Under the pieces are notes generated by a model. The model made no database searches and was not told the DNA's origin. It saw only the letters and a list, made by a program, of their open reading frames with translations. The position numbers and the translations under genes are program-made. 64,000 nucleotides of DNA from Phytoactinopolyspora mesophila. Lineage in GTDB: Bacteria; Actinomycetota; Actinomycetes; Jiangellales; Jiangellaceae. Position 1 is the stretch's first letter, and every line of letters begins with the position of its first letter. The DNA is taken from assembly GCF_010122465.1 (NCBI RefSeq), contig NZ_WLZY01000002.1, positions 75,076 through 139,075 on the forward strand. The letters run 5' to 3'. This document shows positions 7,874-16,698 of this stretch, piece after piece.

Positions 7874-8956
7874 GTGAGCAGGCCCGGACAGGGCCGACCC
7901 ATGACCGAGGTAGAGAGGGTTCCACAGGGGGCCCAGCACACGATCGTCGTCCCGTCGAGCATTCAGATGGTGAGCCTGCTCGGTTCCGGGGACGAGCTCA
8001 TCCGCGTAGTCGAAGCCTCCTTTCCTGACGTCGACATCCTGGTGCGTGGTAACGAGATCACGCTCACCGGTGCGTCGAACGAGATAGCTGAGGCCGAACG
8101 CACCATCGACGAGATGGTCGCCGTGCTGAGAACCGGGCAGGGCCTGAACGCCGAGGCAGTCGAGCGGACCGTGGCCATGCTGCGGGCCCGGACCGCCGAA
8201 CGTCCGGTCGAGGTTCTCACTGCCAACATCCTTTCCAATCGTGGGCGCACGATCCGTGCCAAGACGCTGAACCAGAAGCGCTACGTCGACGCCATAGACA
8301 AGCACACGGTCGTGTTCGGTATCGGCCCCGCCGGTACCGGAAAGACGTACTTGGCGGTGGCCAAAGCGGTCCAGGCCTTACAGGCCAAGCAGGTCAATCG
8401 CATCCTGCTGACCCGGCCGGCCGTTGAGGCCGGTGAGCGGCTGGGGTTCCTCCCGGGCACGTTGAGCGAGAAGATCGATCCGTACCTGCGTCCGTTGTAC
8501 GACGCACTTCACGACATGATGGACCCAGCGTCCATCCCGCGGCTGATGACCGAAGGAACGATCGAGGTAGCACCGCTGGCATACATGCGCGGGCGCACAC
8601 TCAACGACGCCTTCGTGATTCTCGACGAAGCGCAGAACACCTCGCCGGAGCAGATGAAGATGTTCCTCACCCGGCTCGGCTTCGGATCGAAGATGGTCGT
8701 GACCGGTGACGTCACTCAGGTCGACCTCCCTTCTGGGACCGCCAGTGGACTCCGTGTGGTCGAGGGCATTCTGGGTGGCATCGAAGATGTCCATTTCTGC
8801 CGCCTGAACAGCCACGACGTGGTACGGCACCGATTGGTGAGCCAGATTGTCGACGCCTACGCGAAGTTCGACGCCGACCCAGGTGACGGCCGGACTCCTA
8901 CCCACTCGAATGTCCGCGGCCGTGACCGCCAGCGTTCGCCGGGGAGACGTCAGTGA
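7874..8956 (+). CDS. PhoH-like ATPase/RNA helicase family protein
   Basis: A cytosolic PhoH family P-loop ATPase, linked to RNA metabolism through its fixed association with ybeY. It has 360 residues. A short N-terminal KH-like part (about 20-100) precedes the Walker A GPAGTGKT (about 152-159) and Walker B VILDEAQN (about 248-255). The C-terminal tail is charged. GTG 7874 is preceded by CCGGAGGG. The last four bases (GTGA) overlap the ybeY start, implying translational coupling. Confidence 0.93.
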   Translation: MSRPGQGRPMTEVERVPQGAQHTIVVPSSIQMVSLLGSGDELIRVVEASFPDVDILVRGNEITLTGASNEIAEAERTIDEMVAVLRTGQGLNAEAVERTVAMLRARTAERPVEVLTANILSNRGRTIRAKTLNQKRYVDAIDKHTVVFGIGPAGTGKTYLAVAKAVQALQAKQVNRILLTRPAVEAGERLGFLPGTLSEKIDPYLRPLYDALHDMMDPASIPRLMTEGTIEVAPLAYMRGRTLNDAFVILDEAQNTSPEQMKMFLTRLGFGSKMVVTGDVTQVDLPSGTASGLRVVEGILGGIEDVHFCRLNSHDVVRHRLVSQIVDAYAKFDADPGDGRTPTHSNVRGRDRQRSPGRRQ

Positions 8957-9414
8957 CCATCGAGGTCAACAACGAGACCAACGTCCAGATCGACATCAAG
9001 GCTTTGTCTGATCTGTCACGGTTCGTGCTGGATCAAATGCGCATCCATCCTGAGGCGCAGCTGGCGATCCTGCTGGTCGAGCCGGGGCCCATGGAGCAGC
9101 TGCACCTGCAGTGGATGGACGAGCCCGGCCCGACGGATGTCCTGTCGTTCCCGATGGACGAGCTCCGCCCGCCGGTCGAGGGCGCCGAGCTCGCCAACGG
9201 CCTGCTGGGCGATGTGGTCCTGTGCCCGGAGGTCGCCGCGGCTCAGGCTCGCGGGGCGGGGCACAGCATGGAAGACGAACTCCATTTGCTGACTACCCAC
9301 GGCATCCTTCACCTGCTTGGATACGACCATGCCGAACCCGATGAAGAGAAGGAGATGTTCGGCCTGCAGAATAAGCTCCTTCAAGACTGGCGAACGGCGC
9401 GAGTGAAGGGCTGA
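8953..9414 (+). CDS. ybeY: Endoribonuclease YbeY (rRNA maturation factor)
   Basis: A metal-dependent single-strand endoribonuclease that takes part in 16S rRNA 3' maturation and 70S quality control. It has 153 residues. The zinc motif HGILHLLGYDH (from about residue 116) supplies the three conserved His, and the usual PTDVLSFPMDE and LLGDVVLCPEVA segments are present. It begins with a GTG that overlaps the phoH stop, so it is coupled to phoH. The next gene follows after 28 nt. Confidence 0.95.
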   Translation: MTIEVNNETNVQIDIKALSDLSRFVLDQMRIHPEAQLAILLVEPGPMEQLHLQWMDEPGPTDVLSFPMDELRPPVEGAELANGLLGDVVLCPEVAAAQARGAGHSMEDELHLLTTHGILHLLGYDHAEPDEEKEMFGLQNKLLQDWRTARVKG

Positions 9415-9442
9415 GCGTGACCACTGGAACAGGCGCTGCGAG

Positions 9443-10732
9443 GTGTGGTCGGCGGTGAATGGTTCAGCTTGGTTGCTGGTTGCGGCAGCCATACTGGTCC
9501 TGGTGGCAGGGCTGTTCGCGATGGCCGATGCGGCGGCCACCGCCTTCTCCCGGGCTCGGGCGGAGGCGCTGGCCAAAGCGGGCCGTCGTGGGGCGGCCTC
9601 GATGCGAAAGCTGATCGCTGACCCCGCGCCCCCGCTGAACACCGCGCTGATGCTGCGTATTACCGCCGAGATCACCGCGGTGGCGCTGGTCACGCTGGTT
9701 TGCTTGAGCTATTTCGATGCCCGATGGCAAGGGGTTCTGGTTGCCGCCGGCGGCATGATGGTGGTGTCATTCGTCGCGATCGGGGTCGCGCCGCGCACAC
9801 TTGGCCGCCAGCACGCCGAGAGCGTGGCGCTGCTGATGTCCGGGCCGTTGCTGAGCCTGACCAGGATTCTCGGCCCGTTACCCAAGCTGCTGATCATGAT
9901 CGGCAACGCGCTGACGCCTGGTAAGGGGTTCCGCGAGGGACCCTTCGCCACGGAGGCGGAGTTGCGCGAGATGGTTGATCTCGCCGAGGCCGGCCAGATC
10001 ATCGAGTCCGGCGAGCGGGAGATGATCCACTCGATCTTCGAGCTGGGCGACACTCTGGTGCGCGAAGTGATGGTGCCGCGCACCGACGTCGTTTTCATCG
10101 AATCGGACAAAACTCTGCGCCAGTTCCAGTCTCTGGCGTTGCGCAGCGGCTTCAGCCGGATTCCCGTCGTCGGCCCCGGAGGGCTGGACGACGTCACCGG
10201 CATCGTCTATCTCAAGGACGTGGCCCGAAGGATGCACGACGACCGTGCCGCGGAGTCGGCGGAACGAGTCGATTCGGTGGCCCGGCAGGCGTTGTTCGTG
10301 CCCGACTCCAAGCCGGTCGACGATCTCTTGCGGGAACTCCAAGCGCAGCGCACGCATGTCGCGATCGTCGTGGATGAGTACGGCGGCACGGCGGGCCTGG
10401 TGACCATCGAGGACATCATCGAAGAGATCGTCGGTGAGATCGCCGACGAATACGACACCACCGAAGAGCCGGTCCAGATGCTCGACGACGGCACGGTGCG
10501 GGTCAGCTCCCGGCTCCAGATCGGCGAGCTCGGCCAGCTGTTCGGCCTGGAACTCGACGACGACGACGTCGACACTGTCGGTGGTCTGCTCGCCAAACAT
10601 CTCGGCCGGGTGCCCATCTCTGGTGCACATGTGCAGGTGGGCGAGCTGCATCTGGAAGCCGAAGACACGACCGGTCGCCGGAACCGGATCAGCACCGTCA
10701 AGGTCAGCCACGCTCCCGCGTCTGACGTGTAG
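9443..10732 (+). CDS. CNNM/CorC-type membrane protein (hemolysin C family)
   Basis: A 429-residue membrane protein of the CNNM/CorC family, linked to magnesium or cobalt transport. Older annotations call it hemolysin, which is not a supported function. The DUF21-type N-terminal half has about four hydrophobic segments (residues 8-28, 70-90, 97-115, 125-150). It is followed by two CBS domains (VREVMVPRTDVVFIES and VAIVVDEYGGTAGLVTIEDI) and a C-terminal CorC_HlyC domain (about 345-420). It sits between ybeY and era as in most Actinobacteria. The GTG at 9443 could be replaced by nearby in-frame GTGs. Confidence 0.9.
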   Translation: MWSAVNGSAWLLVAAAILVLVAGLFAMADAAATAFSRARAEALAKAGRRGAASMRKLIADPAPPLNTALMLRITAEITAVALVTLVCLSYFDARWQGVLVAAGGMMVVSFVAIGVAPRTLGRQHAESVALLMSGPLLSLTRILGPLPKLLIMIGNALTPGKGFREGPFATEAELREMVDLAEAGQIIESGEREMIHSIFELGDTLVREVMVPRTDVVFIESDKTLRQFQSLALRSGFSRIPVVGPGGLDDVTGIVYLKDVARRMHDDRAAESAERVDSVARQALFVPDSKPVDDLLRELQAQRTHVAIVVDEYGGTAGLVTIEDIIEEIVGEIADEYDTTEEPVQMLDDGTVRVSSRLQIGELGQLFGLELDDDDVDTVGGLLAKHLGRVPISGAHVQVGELHLEAEDTTGRRNRISTVKVSHAPASDV

Positions 10733-10894
10733 CCCAGGTGAGTGCTGGGCTGACGCTGACGAGGTTCCGGCCCCGGGGGCAACGTGTTCGATGCCAGGCC
10801 GGTCACGTACGAGGTCCGCGTCGGCGCCGAAGCCGGCTCGGGTGGGGCCACGGGGCCCGGTCCGCTGGGCGGCAATCAGAGAGGACGATGATTC

Positions 10895-11245
10895 ATGAGT
10901 GCAGATCAAGGCGGGATCGACGCCGAGGACGCCAAACTCGTGACGCTGGCGCGCAGTGCACGGGCCCGTAATCGGGCGGAGGAAGGCGCCGCCCTGCGTG
11001 ACCGTGACGGCCGCACCTACGCCGCGTCGTCGGTGTCGTTGCCCTCGTTGTCTCTGTCGGCCTTGCAGGCCGTCGTCGTCGTGGCCGCATCCAGTGGAGC
11101 CCACGGACTGGAAGCGGCGGCGGTGGTCACGTCTGCCGGAGCTGATGAGATCGACGTGACACCCGTTGCCGAGCTCGGTGGTGGCGGCGCACAGGTGCAC
11201 GTAGCGGGATTGGACGGAACTCCGAACGCCAGGCGCACCGCGTAG
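10895..11245 (+). CDS. Cytidine deaminase-like protein lacking the zinc site
   Basis: A 116-residue protein of the small family found between corC and era in Actinobacteria and often labelled cytidine deaminase. The fold-level similarity covers KLVTLARSARARN, EGAALRDRDGRTYAA and SALQAVVVVAASSGAHGLEAAAVV. The catalytic H-A-E and P-C-x-x-C zinc motifs of true cytidine deaminases are absent: ASSVSLPSLSLSALQ stands where the first would be, and there is no cysteine in the protein. It is probably not a deaminase. A putative RBS GAGAGGACG lies about 8 nt upstream of ATG 10895. Confidence 0.8.
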   Translation: MSADQGGIDAEDAKLVTLARSARARNRAEEGAALRDRDGRTYAASSVSLPSLSLSALQAVVVVAASSGAHGLEAAAVVTSAGADEIDVTPVAELGGGGAQVHVAGLDGTPNARRTA

Positions 11246-11504
11246 GGGCGCGACGATGAACGGTGATCATCAGGGGTTATGGTGGTGACCGCGCGACAAC
11301 AACCTGCCGGCGATGACTGAATGCCGGAATCGACCAGGTTCGTGGCGCGAGCCGTTCATTCATGAAACGCTGAGTATGCGTTTGATCAGCGGTCGGCGAG
11401 GGCACTGTTCAGGAAGACCGCCGTGCGTTAACGTGCGGCCGGGGTCCCCTTGTGCGAGCAGGCGTGAACGCGAGGGCAACCGGACTTGGACTGGAGATTG
11501 AGTG

Positions 11505-13583
11505 ATGAACTTCTGTGGCAACTGCGGTGCGCGGAATGCGGGCACCGCGTTCTGCACCAACTGTGGCCAGCCGATGGCTACGGCAGCGCAGCAACCCGCC
11601 GTGCCGGGAGGCGGGAGCGCGGCGGTATCCCCGCCTCCCGATCAAGCCGTCGCCCCGGATGTGTCCGCGCCTGTTCAGCGGCCCGCTGATGCTGCCGCGC
11701 CGTCCTCCACCCGCACGGCGAACCCATTCGCGGCCATCTCTATCGGCGACTATGTGCGGGACGGGCTCGCGCTGCTTCTGTTGCTGATCCCGCTGGGCAT
11801 GGCCTGGGACTTCCAGGACAACGCCACCGGCAAGGTCTACGTCATCCTCGTGACGCTGCTCTCCATCCTGTCCCTGTCCCTGCCCTACTTGAAGGCGGCC
11901 TCGGTGTTGCCGCCTCACCTGGCGCCGGCGCAATTGCGTTTGGTCCGGCTCGCGGCGAATGCTCCGTATCTGATCGTTGTCTTGGTGACGCTGGTTCTCG
12001 GCTATCTGGGTGATACCGCTGAGGGGCAGTTCGACCTCGGCGACGGTGTCGGGATCGGTCTTGTGATCGGTCTGGCCGGTGCGCTGCTTGCGGCCCAGGG
12101 CCGGCAATCAGAACAAGGCTCGGACGGCGATGGTCCGATCTGGCGCATATCCGCGCTCGGCATGGCCGGACTTGCCGCGATCATGAGTGTGATCGCCGCC
12201 ATCATCTTCCTGATCGACCTGGCCGAGCTGTTCGAGTGGAGCCAGATCGTCGTCCTTCTGCTTGTGCTCGCCTTCTACGTCGTGGTGCCGTTGATCCCGG
12301 TGCTCGGCATGTACCGGGGCGAGTTTGCGTGGCGCGATGTCGCCATCGTGATCGGTGCCGTTGGGCTCCTGACAAGCTTCTGGGCCCTGAATGCCGACCA
12401 GACCATGGGGGATGTGTGGTCGCTGCGCCTGCCGATCGACACACAGCTGAACGGTCCGCAGATCCTGTTCTGGCCGGCTATCGGTGTCGCCGCGGCCGCC
12501 GTCGGTGTGCTGCGGGTTGTGCAGCCGGTGGCAGGGGCCGCCCGCTGGATAGGTCTTGCCCGGCGAGTGATCGAGATGGGGGGACTGTTCGCGGTCTTCT
12601 CCGTGATCATCTTGGTTTTCCAGCTCTTCGAACAAGAAGACGCTCGCGGTGTGTTGATCGCGATCCTGGTGATCTCGCTCATCGTCGTCGCCGCGGCTCT
12701 TGTCGGTCGTAACGCGCTCATCACCGATGCGCGGTCGGGCCGTTCGGTCGCCGTCGGCGTGGCCGGGGTATTCTTCATCGCCGGCATCGTGATCGCGTCG
12801 GTGCTCGGTGCCTCGGACAACACGATCATCGACCTGAGCTCGGCGGCATTCATCAGTGCGTTGTTCATCTTCGCGGCGGTCATCGCCGCCGCACTGACGG
12901 CACCGCCTTCCGTCCGGTCCGAGCTGGGCCAGTTCACCATCGGTCAGGCCGGTCCTCGCGAGAGGGCATCTCAGCAGGGAGCGGCTCCGGCCGCGCAGGT
13001 GAGCGCAGCTGACTCGCGCGGCGCGGGCGGCGGCTCGGCGCAGGAAGCGGGGGCGAAGTCCGGCAGCATGGCTCCCGCGGCCGGTGCGACCACGGCCGCG
13101 GCGGGCACCGAGGCCGCTCCGGCGGTCGCTGAAAGCCAGCAGCCTGAGGTGAAGGAATCCGAGGCGCGCAAGCCTGAGATTCAGGAACCTGAAGAGTCGT
13201 TCGAGGCCGAAGAGCCCGGTGTAAGCCAGCCGGCCGACAAGAACTCGGGCGCCGACGACGAACCGGCCACACGCGTCATGCCGGTCACGGACATCCAGTC
13301 GCAGGGGCAGGTCGACCCGGCAGCAGCCGAGGAGCCGACCCAGATTTCGGTCACCGACGAGGCGGCCACCCGTGTGGAGCCCGAGCCGGCTACCGCGTCG
13401 GGATACACGGCCGCGATGGCCGCGGACCCGAACACGCCGCTGCAGACGTTGGCCGACATCGCAGCGAAGGAGCCTTCGCTGCGTCCGCACATCGCGAGCA
13501 ACCCGGCGACATACCCCGAGTTGCTGGACTGGCTCGGCCAGCTCGGCGACCCAGCCGTGGACGACGCCCTGCGGCGCCGCTAG
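11505..13583 (+). CDS. Zinc-ribbon polytopic membrane protein with C-terminal leucine-variant repeat
   Basis: A 692-residue protein of unknown function. The N-terminus is a CxxC zinc ribbon (CGNCGARNAGTAFCTNCG, residues 4-21). A Pro/Ala-rich linker leads to about ten hydrophobic segments (roughly 80-470). A long Ala/Glu/Pro-rich disordered region follows (about 480-625). The C-terminal 60 residues (DPNTPLQTLADIAAKEPSLR, then AIASNPATYPELLDWLG-like sequence) resemble the variant leucine-rich repeats of actinobacterial proteins. ATG 11505 is preferred over the adjacent GTG 11502, with CTGGAG about 9 nt upstream. No neighbour suggests a function. Confidence 0.75.
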   Translation: MNFCGNCGARNAGTAFCTNCGQPMATAAQQPAVPGGGSAAVSPPPDQAVAPDVSAPVQRPADAAAPSSTRTANPFAAISIGDYVRDGLALLLLLIPLGMAWDFQDNATGKVYVILVTLLSILSLSLPYLKAASVLPPHLAPAQLRLVRLAANAPYLIVVLVTLVLGYLGDTAEGQFDLGDGVGIGLVIGLAGALLAAQGRQSEQGSDGDGPIWRISALGMAGLAAIMSVIAAIIFLIDLAELFEWSQIVVLLLVLAFYVVVPLIPVLGMYRGEFAWRDVAIVIGAVGLLTSFWALNADQTMGDVWSLRLPIDTQLNGPQILFWPAIGVAAAAVGVLRVVQPVAGAARWIGLARRVIEMGGLFAVFSVIILVFQLFEQEDARGVLIAILVISLIVVAAALVGRNALITDARSGRSVAVGVAGVFFIAGIVIASVLGASDNTIIDLSSAAFISALFIFAAVIAAALTAPPSVRSELGQFTIGQAGPRERASQQGAAPAAQVSAADSRGAGGGSAQEAGAKSGSMAPAAGATTAAAGTEAAPAVAESQQPEVKESEARKPEIQEPEESFEAEEPGVSQPADKNSGADDEPATRVMPVTDIQSQGQVDPAAAEEPTQISVTDEAATRVEPEPATASGYTAAMAADPNTPLQTLADIAAKEPSLRPHIASNPATYPELLDWLGQLGDPAVDDALRRR

Positions 13584-13657
13584 GGCGGTAGATGCCCGGA
13601 ATTGGTGGGGCGGCGAGATCCGGCACCAGGATCCGCCGCCCCTTCTTTCGTGCCCTC

Positions 13658-13743
13658 GATGATCATGTTTGGTGGGTTTTCTCGTGCGTTGACAGGCCTG
13701 CAGGCATGGTGCCGCACGAGAAAACCCACCAAACATGATCATC
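13658..13743. repeat. Perfect 31-bp inverted repeat
   Basis: Arms 13658-13688 and 13713-13743 are perfect reverse complements over 31 bp, with a 24-nt loop. The tip reads GATGATCATGTTTGG, so GATC is again near the end. The gene upstream (zinc-ribbon protein) and era downstream both read rightward, so the element could terminate the former. There is no U-tract after the stem. The arm length is far beyond a usual intrinsic terminator. Confidence 0.75.
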
Positions 13744-13837
13744 TAGGCCGGGGGCGCCGGGTGGGGGTGGACGGATGACGGCTGTGCCATCCGGGCGGCT
13801 GGATGAACCAGCCGCCTGCAGGTGAGACACTTTCGGG

Positions 13838-14785
13838 GTGACTCTTCTCGACGACGACGCCACCGGCAGCCAGGAATACCGCTCCGGGTTCGTGTGTGTT
13901 GTGGGCCGGCCGAACGCCGGCAAATCCACCTTGACCAACGCGCTTGTCGGCGAGAAGGTGGCCATCACGTCGAGCCGCCCGCAGACGACGCGCCACGCCA
14001 TCCGCGGGATCGTCCATCGTTCGGACGGCCAGCTCGTCTTGGTCGACACACCAGGGCTGCACCGGCCACGCACCTTGCTCGGCCAGCGGCTCAACGATCT
14101 GGTGCGGGCGACGTGGGCCGAGGTCGACGTCGTCGGCCTGTGTATCCCCGCCGACGAGAAGATCGGCCCAGGGGACCGCTTCATCGCCGCTGAGATAGCC
14201 GAGATTCCCAAGACGCCGAAGGTGGCCATCGTCACCAAGACGGACCTGGTCAATGACAATCAGCTGGCGGAACAACTCATGGCGGTGGCCGAACTCGGCG
14301 TCGAGCAAGGTATCGAATGGGCCGAGATAGTTCCCGTCGCCGCGGCAACCGGTCAGCAACTCGATCTGCTGACCGGCCTATTGCTGGCCAAGATGCCTCC
14401 CGGGCCGCCGCTCTACCCTGAAGGCGAGCTGACGGACGAACCAGAGGAAACTCTCGTGGCCGAGCTCGTCCGGGAGGCTGCCCTCGAAGGCGTCCGGGAC
14501 GAACTACCGCACTCGATCGCGGTGGTCGTCGAGGAGATGATCCCGCGCGAAGACCGCCCAGAGGACCGGCCACTGCTCGACGTGCACGTGAACATCTTCG
14601 TCGAACGTGACAGCCAGAAGTCGATCGTGATCGGGCGCAAGGGAGCGCGGTTGCGTGAGGTCGGCACCAAGGCCCGCCAGCAGATCGAGCGGCTGCTCGG
14701 CACGCCGATCTTTCTCGACCTGCACGTCAAGGTGTCCAAAGATTGGCAACGCGACCCGAAGAAGCTTGGCCGCCTCGGGTTCTAG
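13838..14785 (+). CDS. era: GTPase Era
   Basis: An essential GTPase that binds the 3' end of 16S rRNA during 30S assembly. It has 315 residues: G1 GRPNAGKS (about 24-31), G2 in TTRHAIRG, G3 DTPG, G4 TKTD, and a C-terminal KH domain with SQKSIVIGRKGARLREVG (about 265-283). GTG 13838 gives the N-terminus. Its stop codon TAG shares the tetramer CTAG (14782-14785) with the stop of the convergent DJ-1 gene, so the two coding regions overlap tail to tail. Confidence 0.96.
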   Translation: MTLLDDDATGSQEYRSGFVCVVGRPNAGKSTLTNALVGEKVAITSSRPQTTRHAIRGIVHRSDGQLVLVDTPGLHRPRTLLGQRLNDLVRATWAEVDVVGLCIPADEKIGPGDRFIAAEIAEIPKTPKVAIVTKTDLVNDNQLAEQLMAVAELGVEQGIEWAEIVPVAAATGQQLDLLTGLLLAKMPPGPPLYPEGELTDEPEETLVAELVREAALEGVRDELPHSIAVVVEEMIPREDRPEDRPLLDVHVNIFVERDSQKSIVIGRKGARLREVGTKARQQIERLLGTPIFLDLHVKVSKDWQRDPKKLGRLGF

Positions 14786-15486
14786 CGCTCGAGCGTCGCC
14801 GGGCGGGCCTTCGGGTCCTTGCGGAGGAACCGTCTGCCGACATCACGCAACGCGGCGGTCCGTAGTAGCCGAGTCGCGTGGGATACGGTCTCGGAACTCG
14901 CCGCGGCCAGCGAACCGGCCTCGAAAGGCGGTTGCGGGTCGTACTCCATGAGCAGCTGGATAGCTTCTGCCATGGGTGTGCCGCCAAGCTCAGCCGCCAG
15001 CCCCAGCGCCATATCGATGCCTGCCGAGACACCTGCGGCGGTGATCACCCTGCCGCTACGGACCACCCGCTCCGGCACGTAGGTCGCGCCGTAGTGGGTG
15101 AGCCGGTCACGAGCCGCCCAGTGCGTCGTGGCTGGTTGCCCGTCCAGAAGTCCTGCTGCACCGAGCAGCAACGCTCCGGTGCACACCGAAACGCTCCATT
15201 CGGTTGTGGCGTGTGCGCCGCGCACCCAGTCGATGAGCTCGGCGTCCTTGGCCGCCGCGATTGACGCCGACAGCCCGCCGGGGACGAGAAAAATGTCCGG
15301 AGCCGGTACCTCGGCGATGCCTGCCTCCGCGTGGACGAGCAGCGCGCCGGTGTCGGTGCGGACCGGGCCAGGTTTGCTGGCCACGAAGGTCACGCGCGTT
15401 TTGGGCAACCGGGACAAGACCTCGTAGGGGCCCACGGCGTCGAGGGCGGTGAACCCCGGATAGATCAGGAAGGCGATGTGCGTCAT
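14782..15486 (-). CDS. DJ-1/PfpI family protein
   Basis: A class I glutamine amidotransferase-like protein of 234 residues, close to the isonitrile hydratase/InhA-like branch. The nucleophile elbow is WSVSVCTGALLLGAAGLL (Cys near residue 101), and the conserved acid region is near FTALDAVGPYEVL. The segment TTHWAARDRLTHYGA matches the DJ-1 domain of GATase1-AraC regulators. It lies 65 bp downstream of such a regulator on the same strand, so the two are probably one operon and the regulator may control it. Substrate unknown. Confidence 0.87.
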   Translation of the reverse strand: MTHIAFLIYPGFTALDAVGPYEVLSRLPKTRVTFVASKPGPVRTDTGALLVHAEAGIAEVPAPDIFLVPGGLSASIAAAKDAELIDWVRGAHATTEWSVSVCTGALLLGAAGLLDGQPATTHWAARDRLTHYGATYVPERVVRSGRVITAAGVSAGIDMALGLAAELGGTPMAEAIQLLMEYDPQPPFEAGSLAAASSETVSHATRLLRTAALRDVGRRFLRKDPKARPATLER

Positions 15487-15551
15487 TTCGAGTGACTCCT
15501 ACGAGTAAAGACGATTGACATGTCGGACAGCGAGGCGATGGCCCGCCGGTC

Positions 15552-16574
15552 TCAGGGCGCAGCGTCGTCAGATATAGCGGGTGTGGGGGAAGCCGCTGGG
15601 CGGAAACGACGCCTGTATTCGGCCGGGGCGGCGCCCAAGGCGTCGACGAATGCTCGCCGCATGGTTTCGGTGCTCCCGAACCCGCATGCCGCGGCGATGT
15701 GTTCGACAGAGCTGTCGGACTCTTCGAGATGTCTCCGCGCGGCTTCCAGCCGTACTTGCTGAACGTACTGGCCGGGCGGTACGCCGACCTGCTGCTGGAA
15801 ACTGCGCGCGAAGTGCCGTGGGCTGCTATGAGCGCGCGCCGCGAGAGCGGGCACACTCAGGTCGGCGCCCAGGTTGTCACTGATCCAGTGCTGGACTTCC
15901 CGGATGGGTTCGCGATCCGCGAGCTGAGCGGACATCTGGACGCTGAACTGTGCCTGATTGCCGGGGCGGCGCAGGAACATCACCAGCCACCGGGCGACGG
16001 TCAACGCGGCCGCGCGCCCGAGATCCTCCTCGACCAGGGCCAGCGCCAGGTCGATACCGGAGCACACCCCGGCGGAGGTGTATCGGTTGCCGTCTCGGAC
16101 GTAGATCGGGGCGGCGTCCACGTCGATCTGGGGGTAGCGGCGGCTGAGCCGCTCGCACTGTGACCAGTGCGTCGTCGCTCGTCGGCCGTTGAGCAGGCCT
16201 GCTTCAGCCAGCAAGAACGCGCCCGTGCAGACCGAGGCCACCCGGCGGACACCCGGTGCGCGCTCTCGCAGCCAACCGGTGACGTCGGAGCGGAGCATGA
16301 CCTCGTCGGTGTCTCCGCCCGGGACGATCAACGTGTCCACGTGGACGGGAACTGTGGCCAGGGAACAGTCTGGGAGCACTGAGAGGCCGGCGCGGGTACG
16401 AAATGGTCGACCATCCGGGCTGGCCACCATGACCTGATAGCCGGGATCGTCCCGCCCAGTCCGCTCCACTAGCTCGTGCGCACCAGCGAACGTATCCATC
16501 GGCCCGGTCAGGTCGAGACCTTGTACACCGGGAAAGCCGGCCAGCACGATCAGTCGAGGAGCCACAACCACCAC
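15552..16574 (-). CDS. GATase1-like/AraC-family transcriptional regulator
   Basis: A regulator of about 340 residues. The N-terminal DJ-1/PfpI-like domain (1-195, with RRVASVCTGAFLLAEAGLLN) presumably senses a ligand. The C-terminal AraC domain has two helix-turn-helices (LSVPALAARAHSSPRHFARS and VEHIAAACGFGSTETMRRAF; about 225-320). This layout matches FtrA/GlxA/CdhR-type activators. I chose GTG 16574, with GGAG about 13 nt upstream. The frame stays open further upstream but would run into the divergent sirtuin gene and has no family-like sequence. Confidence 0.87.
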   Translation of the reverse strand: MVVVAPRLIVLAGFPGVQGLDLTGPMDTFAGAHELVERTGRDDPGYQVMVASPDGRPFRTRAGLSVLPDCSLATVPVHVDTLIVPGGDTDEVMLRSDVTGWLRERAPGVRRVASVCTGAFLLAEAGLLNGRRATTHWSQCERLSRRYPQIDVDAAPIYVRDGNRYTSAGVCSGIDLALALVEEDLGRAAALTVARWLVMFLRRPGNQAQFSVQMSAQLADREPIREVQHWISDNLGADLSVPALAARAHSSPRHFARSFQQQVGVPPGQYVQQVRLEAARRHLEESDSSVEHIAAACGFGSTETMRRAFVDALGAAPAEYRRRFRPAASPTPAISDDAAP

Positions 16575-16698
16575 TATCGAGCCGGATCTCCGTGACCGCA
16601 ACGACGAATAACCCACAGAATCTGCCATCAACAACGGCACGACCAGCCCACCTGAGCCGGCGATGAGTACCCGCGCCCGCGCCGATACGGTGGGATGA

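Noticed and set aside
9443-10732. Hemolysin annotation for the CBS-domain membrane protein
   Set aside because: The domain layout (DUF21, CBS pair, CorC_HlyC) is that of CNNM/CorC ion-transport proteins. Nothing supports a toxin.
13658-13743. Ordinary rho-independent terminator
   Set aside because: A 31-bp perfect stem with no U-tract, and similar elements in divergent gaps elsewhere, make this reading insufficient, although termination may be a side effect.
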